DNA of 64,000 bases from Rhinopomastus cyanomelas (Eukaryota > Chordata > Aves > Bucerotiformes > Rhinopomastidae). The translations under genes were made by a program, and so were the position numbers. Of the stretch, positions 39,501 through 45,735 are shown in pieces. How positions within the stretch are numbered: the first letter of the stretch is position 1; the number at the start of each line of letters is the position of its first letter. The notes below the pieces were generated by a model. It had not been told where the DNA came from and did not search any database. It saw nothing but the letters and a program-made list of their open reading frames with translations. Location of the stretch: assembly GCA_013400115.1 (NCBI GenBank), contig VXBP01000263.1, positions 434,001 to 498,000 of the forward strand. The letters run 5' to 3'.

Positions 39501-41019
39501 CAAGCATTTTTTTTTGTTTGACAAGCTTCTGTGGTGGCCCATTCTGTGGTGACCCTGTGGTTATAGGTTATTTTGTTCGTATTAGACAGCAGGTAGTTTT
39601 AGTTGAGAAAAATATTAACTCCTACTGATTGCCATCTATTAAATGTTTTTCTTTCTAGAACTTTTTCAAAAAACATACACAGACTTTCAGTACCTTCAGG
39701 AAAAATGAGCAGCAGAGGTTAGTAGACATCAATAATCCTGGGTGGAGGTGTGTGTTCTGTTTGTTTGGGGTCTAAGGCCGACTGCTGTTCCCTTTGCGAT
39801 TTCTCTCTTCTGTAAATTAGAGACAGTAGATGAGATGAGAAAATGGAATTAAAATGTTCTGCTACAGAAGGATCATAATTGTTCTCCATCTGAATTCCTC
39901 CATGTCCTTGCTGCACTGTTCCAGTAGTAACAATGATGTAGTATTTATCCATGTTTTGAAGAACAGGTAGTCTGTAACTCCCGAGACGTGTTCATGATGT
40001 GAGTAGGAAGTTCATATGTAGCAAAGCTGTTTCCATTGCCTTTTATTTCTTACAGAATTCAGATTCTTAAAGCTTCCTTTGACAAGAACATCTACCATAC
40101 CACTGACTACGAAGAACATATCTTTACTTCAGAGGTATGATGCACTTTTGGGGGTTTTTTCTTGTTTGTAAGAGATTTTTCAATCTTTAATTGTATCAAC
40201 AGATGTTAATAGTGACTTTTTTTCCAAAGAAAGTCTTTATTTTCAGCCCTACATTAATGCTGTTATTATTAAATACCCTTTGATGTAACAGTATGCAGTG
40301 TTTTAGGGCTGGGTACTACCTGTTAGAATGTGGAAAACTGCTTGAAGCTTTATTCTGTGGCTTTCTTTGCCCATGCTAATCATCCAAGAGAACAAATCTA
40401 AAACACAAGTCCCGTTCTGAGGCAGGTGGATGCATGTGCATCTCTGTCTCTGATATAAACCATGTAGGGATACAGATTTCTTCTTGAAAATGGGTTACTA
40501 GTTGTGAGCAGAGAAGGTGCATTCAGTGTCTCTTTGTAGATGCATCTGATGAAAGAAGATATAAAAGGGCTCCAAGAGAAGCTTCTTAAAGAAATGGTAA
40601 ATGAAATTATCTTGTCCTCATTTATATTTATTGTATAAGTATAGTTGTTCAAGTACCACACTAGTAAAAATTGCAAGTTCTAGTCCCCTAACAAAAATAA
40701 AAATGAGCCAGAATCCACAAATCACTGATGTCTTAGACTAAACCTGATCGGGGCGATAAAAGTACCAGGTAGATGTGGACATGCTTGATGCTTCAGTTCC
40801 AATACTGATGTGGAAAAGTATATTTGATGGGTTAAAAGCAGCATAAACTGTTGCACCAGAATTACAAAAAAAAATGCAAAAAATTAGAAAAACTGAGGAG
40901 AATGTGATGCTGAGTGTGCGACAACTGTCATGATTTTCTCGCAGCAAGAAGAGGAGCTGTGTAATGTTCGCAGAGGGTTACAGATGTTCTTCCAATCAAC
41001 AGATAAAATTCTGAAGTAA
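12525..41019 (+). CDS. SYCP2: synaptonemal complex protein 2, complete 43-exon coding region
   Basis: Meiotic chromosome-axis (lateral element) protein that works with SYCP3 and HORMADs. Coding exons: 12525-12548, 13385-13525, 13766-13894, 14837-14941, 15496-15520, 16437-16522, 17324-17412, 17943-17977, 18606-18748, 18824-18876, 20168-20213, 20421-20516, 21836-21896, 22438-22586, 23413-23487, 23929-24081, 24997-25096, 26204-26316, 27084-27156, 27292-27349, 28178-28314, 28575-28672, 29117-29232, 29991-30021, 30744-30808, 30914-30968, 31687-31742, 32264-32312, 32432-32606, 32982-33052, 33291-33503, 34228-34414, 35339-35583, 35705-35878, 36828-36912, 37487-37648, 37951-38078, 38707-38801, 38887-38986, 39659-39717, 40056-40134, 40540-40596, 40945-41019. 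They sum to 4266 nt, frame kept throughout: 1421 residues (human about 1530). Order: armadillo-like N-terminus (about 1-240), Spt16-like domain (about 260-410), a long Lys/Ser-rich disordered middle with KKKKSK (880-885), and a C-terminal helical region (about 1265-1410) for SYCP3 pairing. Three introns are non-GT; exon 12 also appears in a redundant block. Introns otherwise hold only CR1 pieces. Confidence 0.93.
12678..12904 (+). mobile_element. CR1 fragment in SYCP2 intron 1
   Basis: GGACTAGATGATCTCAAGGG and TTCCAACCTGAATGATTCTG with a GTGATTCT tail mark a sense CR1 3' end. Confidence 0.8.
13385..13525 (+). CDS. SYCP2: SYCP2 coding exon 2
   Basis: Residues 9-55, start of the helical armadillo-like domain; CSKQF and KLDKLLCR align with mammalian SYCP2. 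Acceptor TTGACAG, donor CGG|GTAACT. Confidence 0.9.
13766..13894 (+). CDS. SYCP2: SYCP2 coding exon 3 (AT donor)
   Basis: Residues 56-98, ending in ...KYGLVGR. The best-fitting boundary is AAGG|ATAAGT, an AT donor. A GT donor four bases further on (GATAA|GTAAAA) is possible but weak. Confidence 0.8.
13895..14836 (+). other. SYCP2: probable AT-AC intron of SYCP2
   Basis: The intron begins ATAAGT and ends TTTCCCCTTTAC. Joining 13894 to 14837 gives GLVGR-MLKWFEK, which matches mammalian GLIQK-MVAWFEK without a gap. The donor lacks the U12 consensus ATATCCTT and the acceptor has a U2-like pyrimidine tract, so it looks like the rare U2-dependent AT-AC class. The GT-AG alternative (13899 to 14807) stays in frame but adds 11 mostly hydrophobic residues. 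Two imperfect 28-base copies at 14731-14786, each containing CTGAAC, lie upstream of the acceptor. Confidence 0.65.
14837..14941 (+). CDS. SYCP2: SYCP2 coding exon 4
   Basis: Residues 99-133, MLKWFEKIKEILIF and following helices of the armadillo-like domain. Donor CTG|GTAAAG. With the GT-AG alternative the exon would start at 14808. Confidence 0.85.
15496..15520 (+). CDS. SYCP2: SYCP2 coding exon 5 (25 nt)
   Basis: Very short exon, residues AVCDSRPE plus one base of the next Gly codon. Acceptor TTATTGTAG, donor AAG|GTGAGC. Confidence 0.85.
16437..16522 (+). CDS. SYCP2: SYCP2 coding exon 6
   Basis: Residues to 170, GKIQILENFLLRTCTL then NNIYVQQE, matching the mammalian helix order. Acceptor CCCACTAG, donor GAG|GTAAAC. 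Confidence 0.9.
17324..17412 (+). CDS. SYCP2: SYCP2 coding exon 7
   Basis: Residues 171-199, VVRKLNLMLQNAPQEAMENL and QMLLV. Acceptor CTCTTTAG, donor AC|GTAAAT. Confidence 0.9.
17943..17977 (+). CDS. SYCP2: SYCP2 coding exon 8 (35 nt)
   Basis: Codes EMGKRILDAG, nearly identical to mammalian MGERILDAG. Acceptor TGTTTGGCAG, donor GGAG|GTGAGC. Too short to appear as an independent ORF. Confidence 0.9.
18606..18748 (+). CDS. SYCP2: SYCP2 coding exon 9
   Basis: Residues 212-259; DYDLQVAITEALCRMISEKQ and AELACQWFSMEF are highly conserved in SYCP2. Acceptor TGCTGTAG, donor ACA|GTAAGT. Confidence 0.95.
18824..18876 (+). CDS. SYCP2: SYCP2 coding exon 10
   Basis: Residues 260-276, DCRKFLNQVNGMLGDKRR, start of the Spt16-like domain. 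Donor AAG|GTAAGA. Confidence 0.95.
19541..19880 (-). mobile_element. CR1 fragment in SYCP2 intron 10
   Basis: Antisense CR1 of a diverged subtype: TAGAATCATAGACTGACTGG at its tail, CAACTAGATCAGGTTGCCCA, then CCATTGCCCCTCATTCTTTC. Confidence 0.75.
20168..20213 (+). CDS. SYCP2: SYCP2 coding exon 11
   Basis: Residues 277-292, VFTYPCLAAALDKSE. Acceptor TTCTTACAG, donor GAG|GTAAGT. Confidence 0.92.
20352..20797 (+). repeat. copy A of a block repeated at 20799 and 21505
   Basis: Bases 20352-20728 match 20799-21175 (offset 447) with only a few differences, and 20677-20797 match 21505-21625 (offset 828) with one visible difference. The block contains SYCP2 exon 12 and is cut off by an N at 20798. 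Confidence 0.9.
20421..20516 (+). CDS. SYCP2: SYCP2 coding exon 12
   Basis: Residues 293-324, LQMPVDENLEDFWVDFNVGS and SISFFVAGDDT of the Spt16-like domain. Acceptor TTGTCTTAG, donor ACA|GTAAGC. A second, identical copy lies at 20868-20963. Confidence 0.92.
20799..21175 (+). repeat. copy B, redundant SYCP2 block, probable second allele
   Basis: About 99% identical to 20352-20728: a C/T change in the sequence after exon 12, one base missing in GTAAAACTAG, and AAAATAA for AAAAAAA. It is bounded on the left by the N at 20798 and runs straight into a retroviral-type LTR at 21176. The N boundary favours an allelic contig placed in series over a true tandem duplication. Confidence 0.8.
20868..20963 (+). 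pseudogene. redundant copy of SYCP2 exon 12
   Basis: Identical to 20421-20516, with intact acceptor and donor. If real and spliced it would add 32 residues in frame inside the Spt16-like domain, repeating a structural unit. Mammalian SYCP2 has only one. Best read as an assembly duplicate, not counted in the 1421-residue model. Confidence 0.75.
21176..21503 (-). mobile_element. retroviral-type LTR fragment, reverse orientation
   Basis: Replaces the sequence found in copy A directly after GTCTTTGTT. On the minus strand it has a TATAAAAG box (rc of 21245-21251), then within about 25 bases an AATAAA signal (rc of 21223-21228) and an R/U5-like stretch ending ...TTGGCA at the insertion edge, so a CA terminus is preserved. 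This is the layout of an avian endogenous retrovirus LTR. The U3 end is cut off at the N (21504), so completeness and target-site duplication cannot be judged. No retroviral coding sequence is present. Confidence 0.65.
21505..21625 (+). repeat. third copy of block end, overlapping 20677-20797
   Basis: Matches 20677-20797, including the same run of 14 T, with one difference (AAGAAG for AAGAAA). Sequence then continues uniquely towards exon 13, so copy A and this segment are probably the same locus, cut by the inserted contig. Confidence 0.85.
21836..21896 (+). CDS. SYCP2: SYCP2 coding exon 13
   Basis: Residues 325-344, DHQWETVIIPEEKVDLYNLE. Acceptor TTCTTGCAAG, donor AAG|GTACTG. Confidence 0.93.
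22438..22586 (+). CDS. SYCP2: SYCP2 coding exon 14
   Basis: Residues to 394, EKESKQLLTIDLKSPMNVG then FFLYFNSILDIKDVTRRIYG. Acceptor TTTGTCCAG, donor AAG|GTAAGA. Confidence 0.93.
22775..23018 (+). mobile_element. CR1 fragment in SYCP2 intron 14
   Basis: Sense, diverged copy ending GGTTGGACTCAATGATCTTA then ATTCTGTGATTCTAAGATT. Confidence 0.75.
23413..23487 (+). CDS. SYCP2: SYCP2 coding exon 15
   Basis: Residues 395-419, RSASVAKTTVRVIFDESGSQ, end of the Spt16-like domain. Donor CAG|GTATTT. Confidence 0.93.
23929..24081 (+). CDS. SYCP2: SYCP2 coding exon 16
   Basis: Residues 420-470, ILVPESQLSPHLEEKAEEEK, the conserved strip after the folded domains where the HORMAD-binding closure motif is expected. 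That role is known for SYCP2 in general; the exact residues were not mapped here. Donor AAG|GTAAGA. Confidence 0.93.
24997..25096 (+). CDS. SYCP2: SYCP2 coding exon 17
   Basis: Residues 471-503, SCKRKVSEASVIIPGIKRF, matching mammalian SKRKMSEASMIVSG. Acceptor TTCCTTAAG, donor CAT|GTAAGT. Confidence 0.9.
25960..26029 (+). mobile_element. short CR1 fragment in SYCP2 intron 17
   Basis: GGTTGGACTTGGGGATCTCG, GAGGTCCTTTCC and ATTCTGTGATTCTGTGATG. Confidence 0.75.
26204..26316 (+). CDS. SYCP2: SYCP2 coding exon 18
   Basis: Residues 504-541, PCKGRFKVPLEMMSSERSNN. Weakly conserved but collinear with mammalian RRRIKPPLQMTSS. Acceptor GTTTTGCAG, donor GGA|GTATGC, and phase fits both neighbours. Confidence 0.8.
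27084..27156 (+). CDS. SYCP2: SYCP2 coding exon 19 (GC donor)
   Basis: Residues 542-565. Acceptor CCACTGTAG. The donor is TTTAG|GCAAGT; the nearby GT at AA|GTAAAA would bring a stop codon in exon 20. Confidence 0.82.
27157..27291 (+). other. SYCP2: GC-AG intron of SYCP2 (intron 19)
   Basis: A 135-base intron starting AG|GCAAGT and ending TCATTTAG. Apart from the C at position 2 the donor is a perfect match to U1, as is usual for GC-AG introns. Confidence 0.8.
27292..27349 (+). CDS. SYCP2: SYCP2 coding exon 20
   Basis: Residues 566-584, DEALDTVPDSQPVGRSNKP, aligned with mammalian QDVIPDSQ. Donor TC|GTAAGT. Confidence 0.88.
27712..27893 (+). mobile_element. CR1 fragment in SYCP2 intron 20
   Basis: Sense copy: GGGGGTTGTGGAGTCTCCTT, TTCCTGTGCAACTTGGTCTA, GGGATTGGACTAGATGATCT. 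Confidence 0.85.
28178..28314 (+). CDS. SYCP2: SYCP2 coding exon 21
   Basis: Residues 585-630, basic disordered segment (SFDKTKTWKKRMCSVPEKN). Acceptor CTTTGTTAG, donor CCAG|GTTATG. The frame otherwise runs on to a stop at 28362. Confidence 0.8.
28575..28672 (+). CDS. SYCP2: SYCP2 coding exon 22
   Basis: Residues 631-663. Acceptor TTTCTTGCAG, donor GCA|GTGAGT. Poorly conserved, supported by splice sites and phase. Confidence 0.8.
29117..29232 (+). CDS. SYCP2: SYCP2 coding exon 23
   Basis: Residues 664-701, VTDATKSLISKISDRYKVKA, like mammalian VAESLISQINKRYKTK. Acceptor TTTTCACAG, donor ACAG|GTATGT. Confidence 0.9.
29991..30021 (+). CDS. SYCP2: SYCP2 coding exon 24 (31 nt)
   Basis: Codes SHLNKSGFSK, matching mammalian INSGFSNK. 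Acceptor after a run of T, donor AAG|GTAGCT. Confidence 0.85.
30178..30445 (-). mobile_element. CR1 fragment in SYCP2 intron 24
   Basis: Antisense: GAATCATAGAATCATTAGGG, then ACACAGGAACACATCCAGGC and TTTGCCTCTCATCCTATCAC. Confidence 0.9.
30744..30808 (+). CDS. SYCP2: SYCP2 coding exon 25
   Basis: Residues 713-733. Acceptor TGTACAG, donor AT|GTGAGT. Confidence 0.85.
30914..30968 (+). CDS. SYCP2: SYCP2 coding exon 26
   Basis: Residues 734-752, DVYNFNISGFDEPTIKLG, a conserved island (mammalian DVYNFNLNGADDPIIKLG). Donor GGG|GTAAGA. Confidence 0.95.
31128..31213 (+). mobile_element. CR1 3' end in SYCP2 intron 26
   Basis: GGGATTGGACCAGATGATCT, GGAGGTCCCTTCCAATCCCT and ATGATTCTATGAT. Confidence 0.85.
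31687..31742 (+). CDS. SYCP2: SYCP2 coding exon 27
   Basis: Residues 753-770, IKESRVSELNVRVDANSN. Acceptor AATTTTTTAG, donor GG|GTAGGG. Confidence 0.88.
32264..32312 (+). CDS. SYCP2: SYCP2 coding exon 28
   Basis: Residues 771-787, Lys-rich. Acceptor TCTCATTAAG, donor AAA|GTAAGG. Confidence 0.85.
32432..32606 (+). CDS. SYCP2: SYCP2 coding exon 29
   Basis: Residues 788-845. Contains LFSDTDTEFRGDDSTTDISW (797-816) and AQLIDYSRNKN, among the best conserved stretches of the disordered middle. Donor AAAA|GTAAGA. Confidence 0.95.
32982..33052 (+). CDS. SYCP2: SYCP2 coding exon 30
   Basis: Residues 846-869, ending in a Lys-rich stretch. Acceptor TGTTGTAG, donor AAG|GTAAAT. Confidence 0.87.
33291..33503 (+). 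CDS. SYCP2: SYCP2 coding exon 31
   Basis: Residues 870-940. PKKKKSK is a likely nuclear localisation signal; RPRRAILAKNYKELSSSESE matches mammalian LPRKATKTKKNYKDLSNSES. Donor CAG|GTATAG. Confidence 0.93.
34228..34414 (+). CDS. SYCP2: SYCP2 coding exon 32
   Basis: Residues 941-1002, ending SSKSPASIETMR, like mammalian SGSPSSIEVTR. Donor GAT|GTAGGT. Confidence 0.9.
34595..35062 (+). mobile_element. CR1 fragment in SYCP2 intron 32
   Basis: Longer sense copy: TGGACCGGGTCCAGAGGAGC, GAGGAAAGGCTGAGGAAGCT, CCCTGGAGGTGTTTAAGAAC, GGGCTTGATGATCTTTGAGG. Confidence 0.85.
35339..35583 (+). CDS. SYCP2: SYCP2 coding exon 33
   Basis: Residues 1003-1084, the largest coding exon. Ser/Pro-rich and poorly conserved apart from KIFSPILTEASL. 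Acceptor TTTTTTAG, donor CTG|GTAAGA. Confidence 0.9.
35705..35878 (+). CDS. SYCP2: SYCP2 coding exon 34
   Basis: Residues 1085-1142, with DDNIEDLSFGHGFSDTLSPK. Donor GAG|GTATGG. Confidence 0.88.
36262..36474 (-). mobile_element. CR1 fragment in SYCP2 intron 34
   Basis: Antisense: ACAGAACATTAGGGATTGGA, then GCAGAGGAGACTCCACAACC and TATCCTGTCAGTAGATGACA. Confidence 0.85.
36828..36912 (+). CDS. SYCP2: SYCP2 coding exon 35
   Basis: Residues 1143-1170, DQVPLSPSSASSGSEMQSEE. Acceptor CTCTTTTAG, donor TCAG|GTACAA. Confidence 0.88.
37487..37648 (+). CDS. SYCP2: SYCP2 coding exon 36
   Basis: Residues 1171-1224, with ETESSSDEAESHTKKGKKGQ, an acidic then basic patch. Acceptor TTATTCCAG, donor AGAA|GTAAGT. 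Confidence 0.9.
37951..38078 (+). CDS. SYCP2: SYCP2 coding exon 37 (GC donor)
   Basis: Residues 1225-1267, SESISAVAVRNLPGLDGESW then QKLQKECTKKIE. Acceptor TTCTCTTCAG. The donor is GAG|GCAAGA; no in-frame GT donor precedes the stop. Confidence 0.82.
38180..38365 (+). mobile_element. CR1 fragment in SYCP2 intron 37
   Basis: Sense, internally deleted: TGGGTCCAGAGGAGCAATGA followed by TTGATGATCTTGAAGGTCTC and GGATTCTGTGAAG. Confidence 0.8.
38429..38493 (+). mobile_element. CR1 3' end in SYCP2 intron 37
   Basis: Short sense end: GGGGATTGGACTAGATGATC, CCTTCCAATCCCTAATGATT, CTGTGATTCT. Confidence 0.85.
38707..38801 (+). CDS. SYCP2: SYCP2 coding exon 38
   Basis: Residues 1268-1298, RRSRKMEYFTKQSLRIAHEH, start of the C-terminal helical region (mammalian RHKMLSYFTTQSWK). 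Donor GCAG|GTCTGT. Confidence 0.93.
38887..38986 (+). CDS. SYCP2: SYCP2 coding exon 39
   Basis: Residues 1299-1332, LDKFHFTLLEELKNFEKDSE, the core of the SYCP3-binding coiled coil. Donor TCG|GTTTGT. Confidence 0.95.
39659..39717 (+). CDS. SYCP2: SYCP2 coding exon 40
   Basis: Residues 1333-1351, NFFKKHTQTFSTFRKNEQQ. Acceptor TCTTTCTAG, donor AGAG|GTTAGT. Confidence 0.92.
40056..40134 (+). CDS. SYCP2: SYCP2 coding exon 41
   Basis: Residues 1352-1378, with IQILKASFDKNIY and EEHIFTSE. Acceptor TTTCTTACAG, donor GAG|GTATGA. Confidence 0.93.
40540..40596 (+). CDS. SYCP2: SYCP2 coding exon 42
   Basis: Residues 1379-1397, MHLMKEDIKGLQEKLLKEM. Donor ATG|GTAAAT. Confidence 0.94.
40945..41019 (+). 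CDS. SYCP2: SYCP2 coding exon 43 and stop
   Basis: Residues 1398-1421, QEEELCNVRRGLQMFFQSTD then KILK and TAA. EEEL-NVRR-L is the mammalian C-terminal motif. Acceptor TTCTCGCAG. Confidence 0.94.
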   Translation, partial: QEEELCNVRRGLQMFFQSTDKILK

Positions 41020-41600
41020 CATTTTTAGGTACCTCCCTGAAATTGGAGGTGAATATAAATACTCTTTTATATAAAACTTGTAAAATGGGGTCAGCTTTTT
41101 ACATTTAAGGAAAATATTGTCATGAAAGCATTGGGTTTTTTCCTTACTATTAAAATCTTGTGGCTCCTTTACGTGAGCAATTTGAAATTATTTTACTGAA
41201 TCTGCTACAATGCAATCTTTACAACTTTCTATTTTTAGTACATACTGTCTTTTAAGAAGTTTTTAACAGTTTTGGTAGGTTATTTGACTGAGTTTCAGAG
41301 TAATTGCTTTGAATTTCACTTTGAATGTCTGTGCTTGGGTGTATGTGTACAGAAATACTCCTTGTGTCTGATCCTTAATGCAGCAAGAATTGAGGGGTCA
41401 GGCCATCTGTTTTGATCTCAGTCCTGTTTGGCTGTGGTGCTAGAGTTTAGTTAGAGTTTCTAAGAGAGAACAAAACTCAAAGCACTTGTGGTTAAGCTGT
41501 GTTGCAGATAGTTGCATTAAACGTTTGAAGAAAAACATAGATTGTCTGCCTTTTTTTTATCAGCACTATGGTGTTTGGATGCGAGTAAAATAAAACCCAG
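41020..41600 (+). other. SYCP2: probable SYCP2 3' UTR
   Basis: AT-rich, no repeats. AATAAA occurs at 41589-41594 within GAGTAAAATAAAACCC; an ATTAAA near 41149 is an alternative, shorter end. Confidence 0.45.
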
Positions 41601-42303
41601 TGCTGCACTAATATTTTGTGTGAGACAACGGATAACACAAAGATGTGCTGTCTTGCTCAGAAATCCACATGACATACTAACACAATCTGTTCCCTATATT
41701 TAGATTTCAAAAGGTTTCCAAAGAAAATGACTAGTGAGTTGTAATTTACACTTCTGCTTTGTTGCCTTGGGTGATATTTGTCTTCATTTGCTTTTGATTT
41801 AATTTATCTGCCTCGCACTTTGTAGGTCCTCAGCAACCTTTAATAATTTGCATTTAACGTCTCTTTAAAAATGGGGATTAAAAACTTACAGCTGATCAAG
41901 AGGTAACAGCCGTGGAGTTACACAGAAAGGGCGTGTCCCTGAGCTGGTCTGCACTGCCACCAGGAGAGCTGCCTCTCTGCCAAGGAAGTGACTCCACATT
42001 AACACTCCCACAGCTTCAGGAGCCTGAGCACACTCAGCACTGCAGTAACACACACTCACAGCTCCTGGAGCAGGGCTAGGGTGGGTACACACTGACCAGG
42101 CAGAGCTGGTGTTACGACCACAGAGGTCTCAAGAGAATATATTAGTCTGAAGCTCCTCACATCTGAATTACTTGATTGCCCTTATTTGACTTTTTGTTGG
42201 GCTCCACTAGTCCACTAGTTTGTCTTTCCTTGGTACATCCCTAACGCTGCTTTTCTTAGCAGCACAGACACATTACAGCAGTCACCCTTAATCTATTTTT
42301 TCT

Positions 42304-42333
42304 CATAGAATCATTAGGGATTGGAAGGGACAT
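42304..42333 (-). mobile_element. tiny CR1 end
   Basis: CATAGAATCATTAGGGATTG and GGAAGGGAC only, then unrelated sequence. Confidence 0.7.
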
Positions 42334-42954
42334 GCTATATTAAATTCTCAGTTAGATTTGCCAAATTCTATTTGTTTTCATTCCAGCTAATTCTGAAAAA
42401 AGTTATTACAGTGCTATGCTGGTATTACTGTCTCTTTGAAGTCAGACTTTGATTATGATAAGTTGTTGGCAGTTATTTAGGTCTGTCATTGATTTGCCTT
42501 CCTTCAAACCCACCAATGTTTTAAAAAATATTTCTCCAGTAGAACTTCCTGAACTCAGTGCTCCTGCATCTTTGATGATACCTAACCAGTCTCCTTTTAT
42601 TAACTCTGTTGCTTCTTCCATGCAATTGGTCTGGCCCCAGGAACTTCATATATCGTATTTCCTAAAAATGTATTTACAGGAAGAAAAATAACTTGATTTG
42701 GAAAGGAAATTGAAGGTTAAGATTTAAAAATATAGTCCCTCAAAGAATATGGGAAAAAAAGTCCATACTTGCAGATTGTAGCCTGAGCTCAGCACTCACT
42801 GAGGAACCCACTGTAACTTCAAAGTTTGCTTTGCTCAGAGCAGGGGCTGGGTTCTTACAGCCTGAGTTAATCTGTGATTTTTATGAAGGAGATGGCTTTT
42901 ATCCTCACTGAAAACATTATCCTCTCTGAAAGCACCATAATTAAAATACAGCTT

Positions 42955-43411
42955 CACAGAATCAAAGAACCACAGAATCACAGACCATTAGTGATTGGAA
43001 GGGACCTTGAAAGATCATCTAGTCCAATCCCCTAGCCACAGCAGAATTACCTAGATCAAGTCACACAGGAAATCACCAGTCTGTAGAGAAGAAAGCTCCA
43101 CAACCACCCTGGGCAGCCTGTTCCAGCACTCTGTCATCCTCACTGTGAAGAAGTTCCTTCTGATATTTACGTGGAACCTCCTGTGTTCTAGCTTACACCC
43201 ATTGCCTCTTGTCCTATCACTAGATGACATTGAGAACAGCTTAGCTCCATCCACCTGACACCCACCCTTCACATACTTGTAGACATTAATGAGGTCACCC
43301 CTCAGTCTCCTCCAAGCTAAAGAGACCCAGCTCCCTCAGCCTTTGTTAATAAGGGAGGTGTTCCACTTGTTGCTCTACGCTGGAGTCCCTTGAGGAGTTC
43401 CTTCTTGAACC
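42955..43411 (-). mobile_element. CR1 fragment
   Basis: Antisense, about 450 bases: ACAGAATCACAGACCATTAG, GGGAAGGGACC-type core, GTGAAGAAGTTCCTTCTGAT, ATTGCCTCTTGTCCTATCAC, then TTAATGAGGTCACCCCTCAG. Confidence 0.88.
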
Positions 43412-43795
43412 CTTGGGGGATTCAACGGTGGATGCGATAGGTTTCTGTGCAATGTGTGCTGTGAGCAGGATGCAGAGTGATGGGTGTTCTTCAGCCTCAC
43501 TGATGGGCAATGGCTGACTCCAAACAGAAATAGTAGTAAATGAAATCTGTTCCTTATGCATTAATTAGAAAAACACAAGGCTGTGTTGTCTCTGCAAACT
43601 ATTTTACTGAAATAGTTGGCACGCAACCTGCCTGTCTCATTCCGTCTACATAAAGGTGCTTAGTGCTGTTGGATTTATATTTTTTTTGAAAGCTTGATTA
43701 TTTTTTTTTATTAGAGGGGAATTTTTTTGAGCCTGTGGTCACTGTCGGCTCCACTAGATGGACCTCTTGAGATGTTACACGTATTATTTTAAGGC

Positions 43796-43895
43796 TCTCA
43801 TGGAATCATTAGGGATTGGAAGGGACCTCGAAAGATCATCTAGTCCAATCCCCCTGCCGCAGCAGGATCATCTAGACCAAGATGCACAGTAACAC
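43796..43895 (-). mobile_element. short CR1 fragment
   Basis: Antisense: ATGGAATCATTAGGGATTGG, AAGGGACCTCGAAAGATCAT, GCAGCAGGATCATCTAGACC. Confidence 0.85.
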
Positions 43896-44529
43896 AAATA
43901 GAATTTTATATATGAAACAGTATTTTTTTTCTTAACTGCACAGCATCTTTCAAAGTTCACTGCAAGGTGCAAATTCTTTCCCTACAGTGAGTGCGGGTAG
44001 GAAAAGTAATACAATGGCTGTTTTTAGTGAGGACTTGTGATAAAATACCCCACTAACTTCTAAAAGCCTCAGGTATCATCGAAGGTAAGAAGCATAAGAA
44101 TATGAAAAGTTATTATAAGGGAGCCCTCACAGAGGTGAAGCTCAGCACAGGGAAGCTGCTTTGCTTTTTGTGGTTAGCGAATGGGAAACCCCGGGGCTGT
44201 TCAAAGTGGAACCTAAGGAGTGAAGTGTATGGCTGCACTCCCCTGGGTAGGATGATTCAAGCACATTGGTGATTCAGCTCATACAAAAAGCTGCTCTAAG
44301 TTATCCTTAAAGTATTTCTGTTGGCTGTACTTTTCATCTATTGCCACGTGTGCAATGTAATATCTTTAGTACCATTGTGTATCGCTGCTAAATAGGGCTG
44401 TTACCGTCATCGATTAGCAGCCAGGTTTGTAGTTAACAGTGGGTCATCTGTTCTTGAACTAAAAATCATTCTTTTGCTGAAGAGCTTTCCCTGCTTTACC
44501 ATTTTGTATAGTCTTATTGCTTAGAAGTA

Positions 44530-45735
44530 ATCACAGAACATTAGGGATTGGAAGGTTCCTCAAAACATCATCTAGTCCAATCCCCCCCGCCACAGCAGGA
44601 TCACCTAGATCAAGTTGCACAGGAATATGGCTAGGCGGGTTTTAAATGTCTTCAGAGAAGGAAACTCCACAATCCCCCTTGGCAGCCTGTTCCAGTGCTC
44701 TGTCACCCTCACCATGCAAAAGTGTCTTCTCCTATTGGTGTGGAACCTCCTATGTTCCAGCTTACACCCATTGCCCCTTGTCTTACCATTAGATGACACT
44801 GAGAGGAGCCTGGCTCTATCCTCCTGATGCCCATCCCTCACATATTTATAAACATTAATGAGGTCACCCCTCAGTCTCCTTTTTTCCAAGCTAAAAAGAT
44901 CCAGCTTTCTCAGCCTTTCCTCATCAGGGAGATGTTTCACTCCCTTCATCATCTTTGTGGCTCTGCGCTGGACTTTCTCAAGAAGTTCTGTGTCCTTGAA
45001 TTGAGGGGCCTAGAACTGGACACTATATTCCATATGTGGTCTCCTCAGGGCAGAGTAGATGGGGAGGGGAGCCTTTCTTGATCTGCTGATGTGTTGGCTA
45101 CTCCTCCTAGCTTTGTGTCATCAGCAAACTTGCTGTCAGTGCACTCTAATCCCACATACAAGGTATCAATGAATATATTGAATAGTACCCTTGGGGGACT
45201 TCTTTTCATATGAGGAAAGACTAAAAGAGCTGGGGCTCTTTAGTTTGAAGAAGAGGAGGCTGAGAAGAGACCTCATCATTCTCTACAACTAACTGAAAGG
45301 ACATTGTGGAGAGGTTGGTGCTGGTCTCACAAGAAATTAGTGATAGAACAAGAGGGGATGGGCTCAGGTTACAACAGGGTACATTAGACTTGATATTAGG
45401 AAAAATACTTTTACAGAAAGGGTGGTCAAGCACTGGAATGGGCTTCCCAGGGAGGTGGTTGAGTTGCTGTCCCTGAATGTGTTTAAAAATCGTTTGGATG
45501 AGGTGTTGAGGGATGTGGTTTAGGGGTGAATCTGTAAGATAGTGTAGATGGTTGGACTCAGTGATCCCAGGACTCTTTTCCAACCAGAGGGATTTTGTAA
45601 TTCTGTGATTCCACTAGATACAGGCCGCCAACTAGACTCTGTCCCATTGACTACTACTCGCCGGCTTCTGTCCTGCAGCCAGTTCAAGATCTACCTGACT
45701 ACCTGATTGTCCAAATCACACTGCCTCAGTTTGCC
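44530..45735 (-). mobile_element. long CR1 fragment split by a second CR1
   Basis: Antisense copy running from its tail (ATCACAGAACATTAGGGATT) through the UTR module and TTTGTGTCATCAGCAAACTT up to CCCTTGGGGGACT near 45200. It resumes at CCACTAGATACAGGCCGCCA near 45610 and continues to about 45735. About 410 bases of sense CR1 lie between. Older than its insert. Confidence 0.85.
45201..45611 (+). mobile_element. CR1 inserted inside another CR1
   Basis: Sense copy: CATATGAGGAAAGACTAAAA, GAGCTGGGGCTCTTTAGTTT, GGGTGGTCAAGCACTGGAAT, GGTTGGACTCAGTGATCCCA and a TTCTGTGATTCC end. Both sides are the interrupted antisense copy. Confidence 0.85.

Noticed and set aside
44605..44952. 115-residue minus-strand frame with DEERLRKLDLFSLEKRR
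   Set aside because: It is the 3' untranslated region of a CR1 copy read through; similar frames occur in other CR1 pieces.
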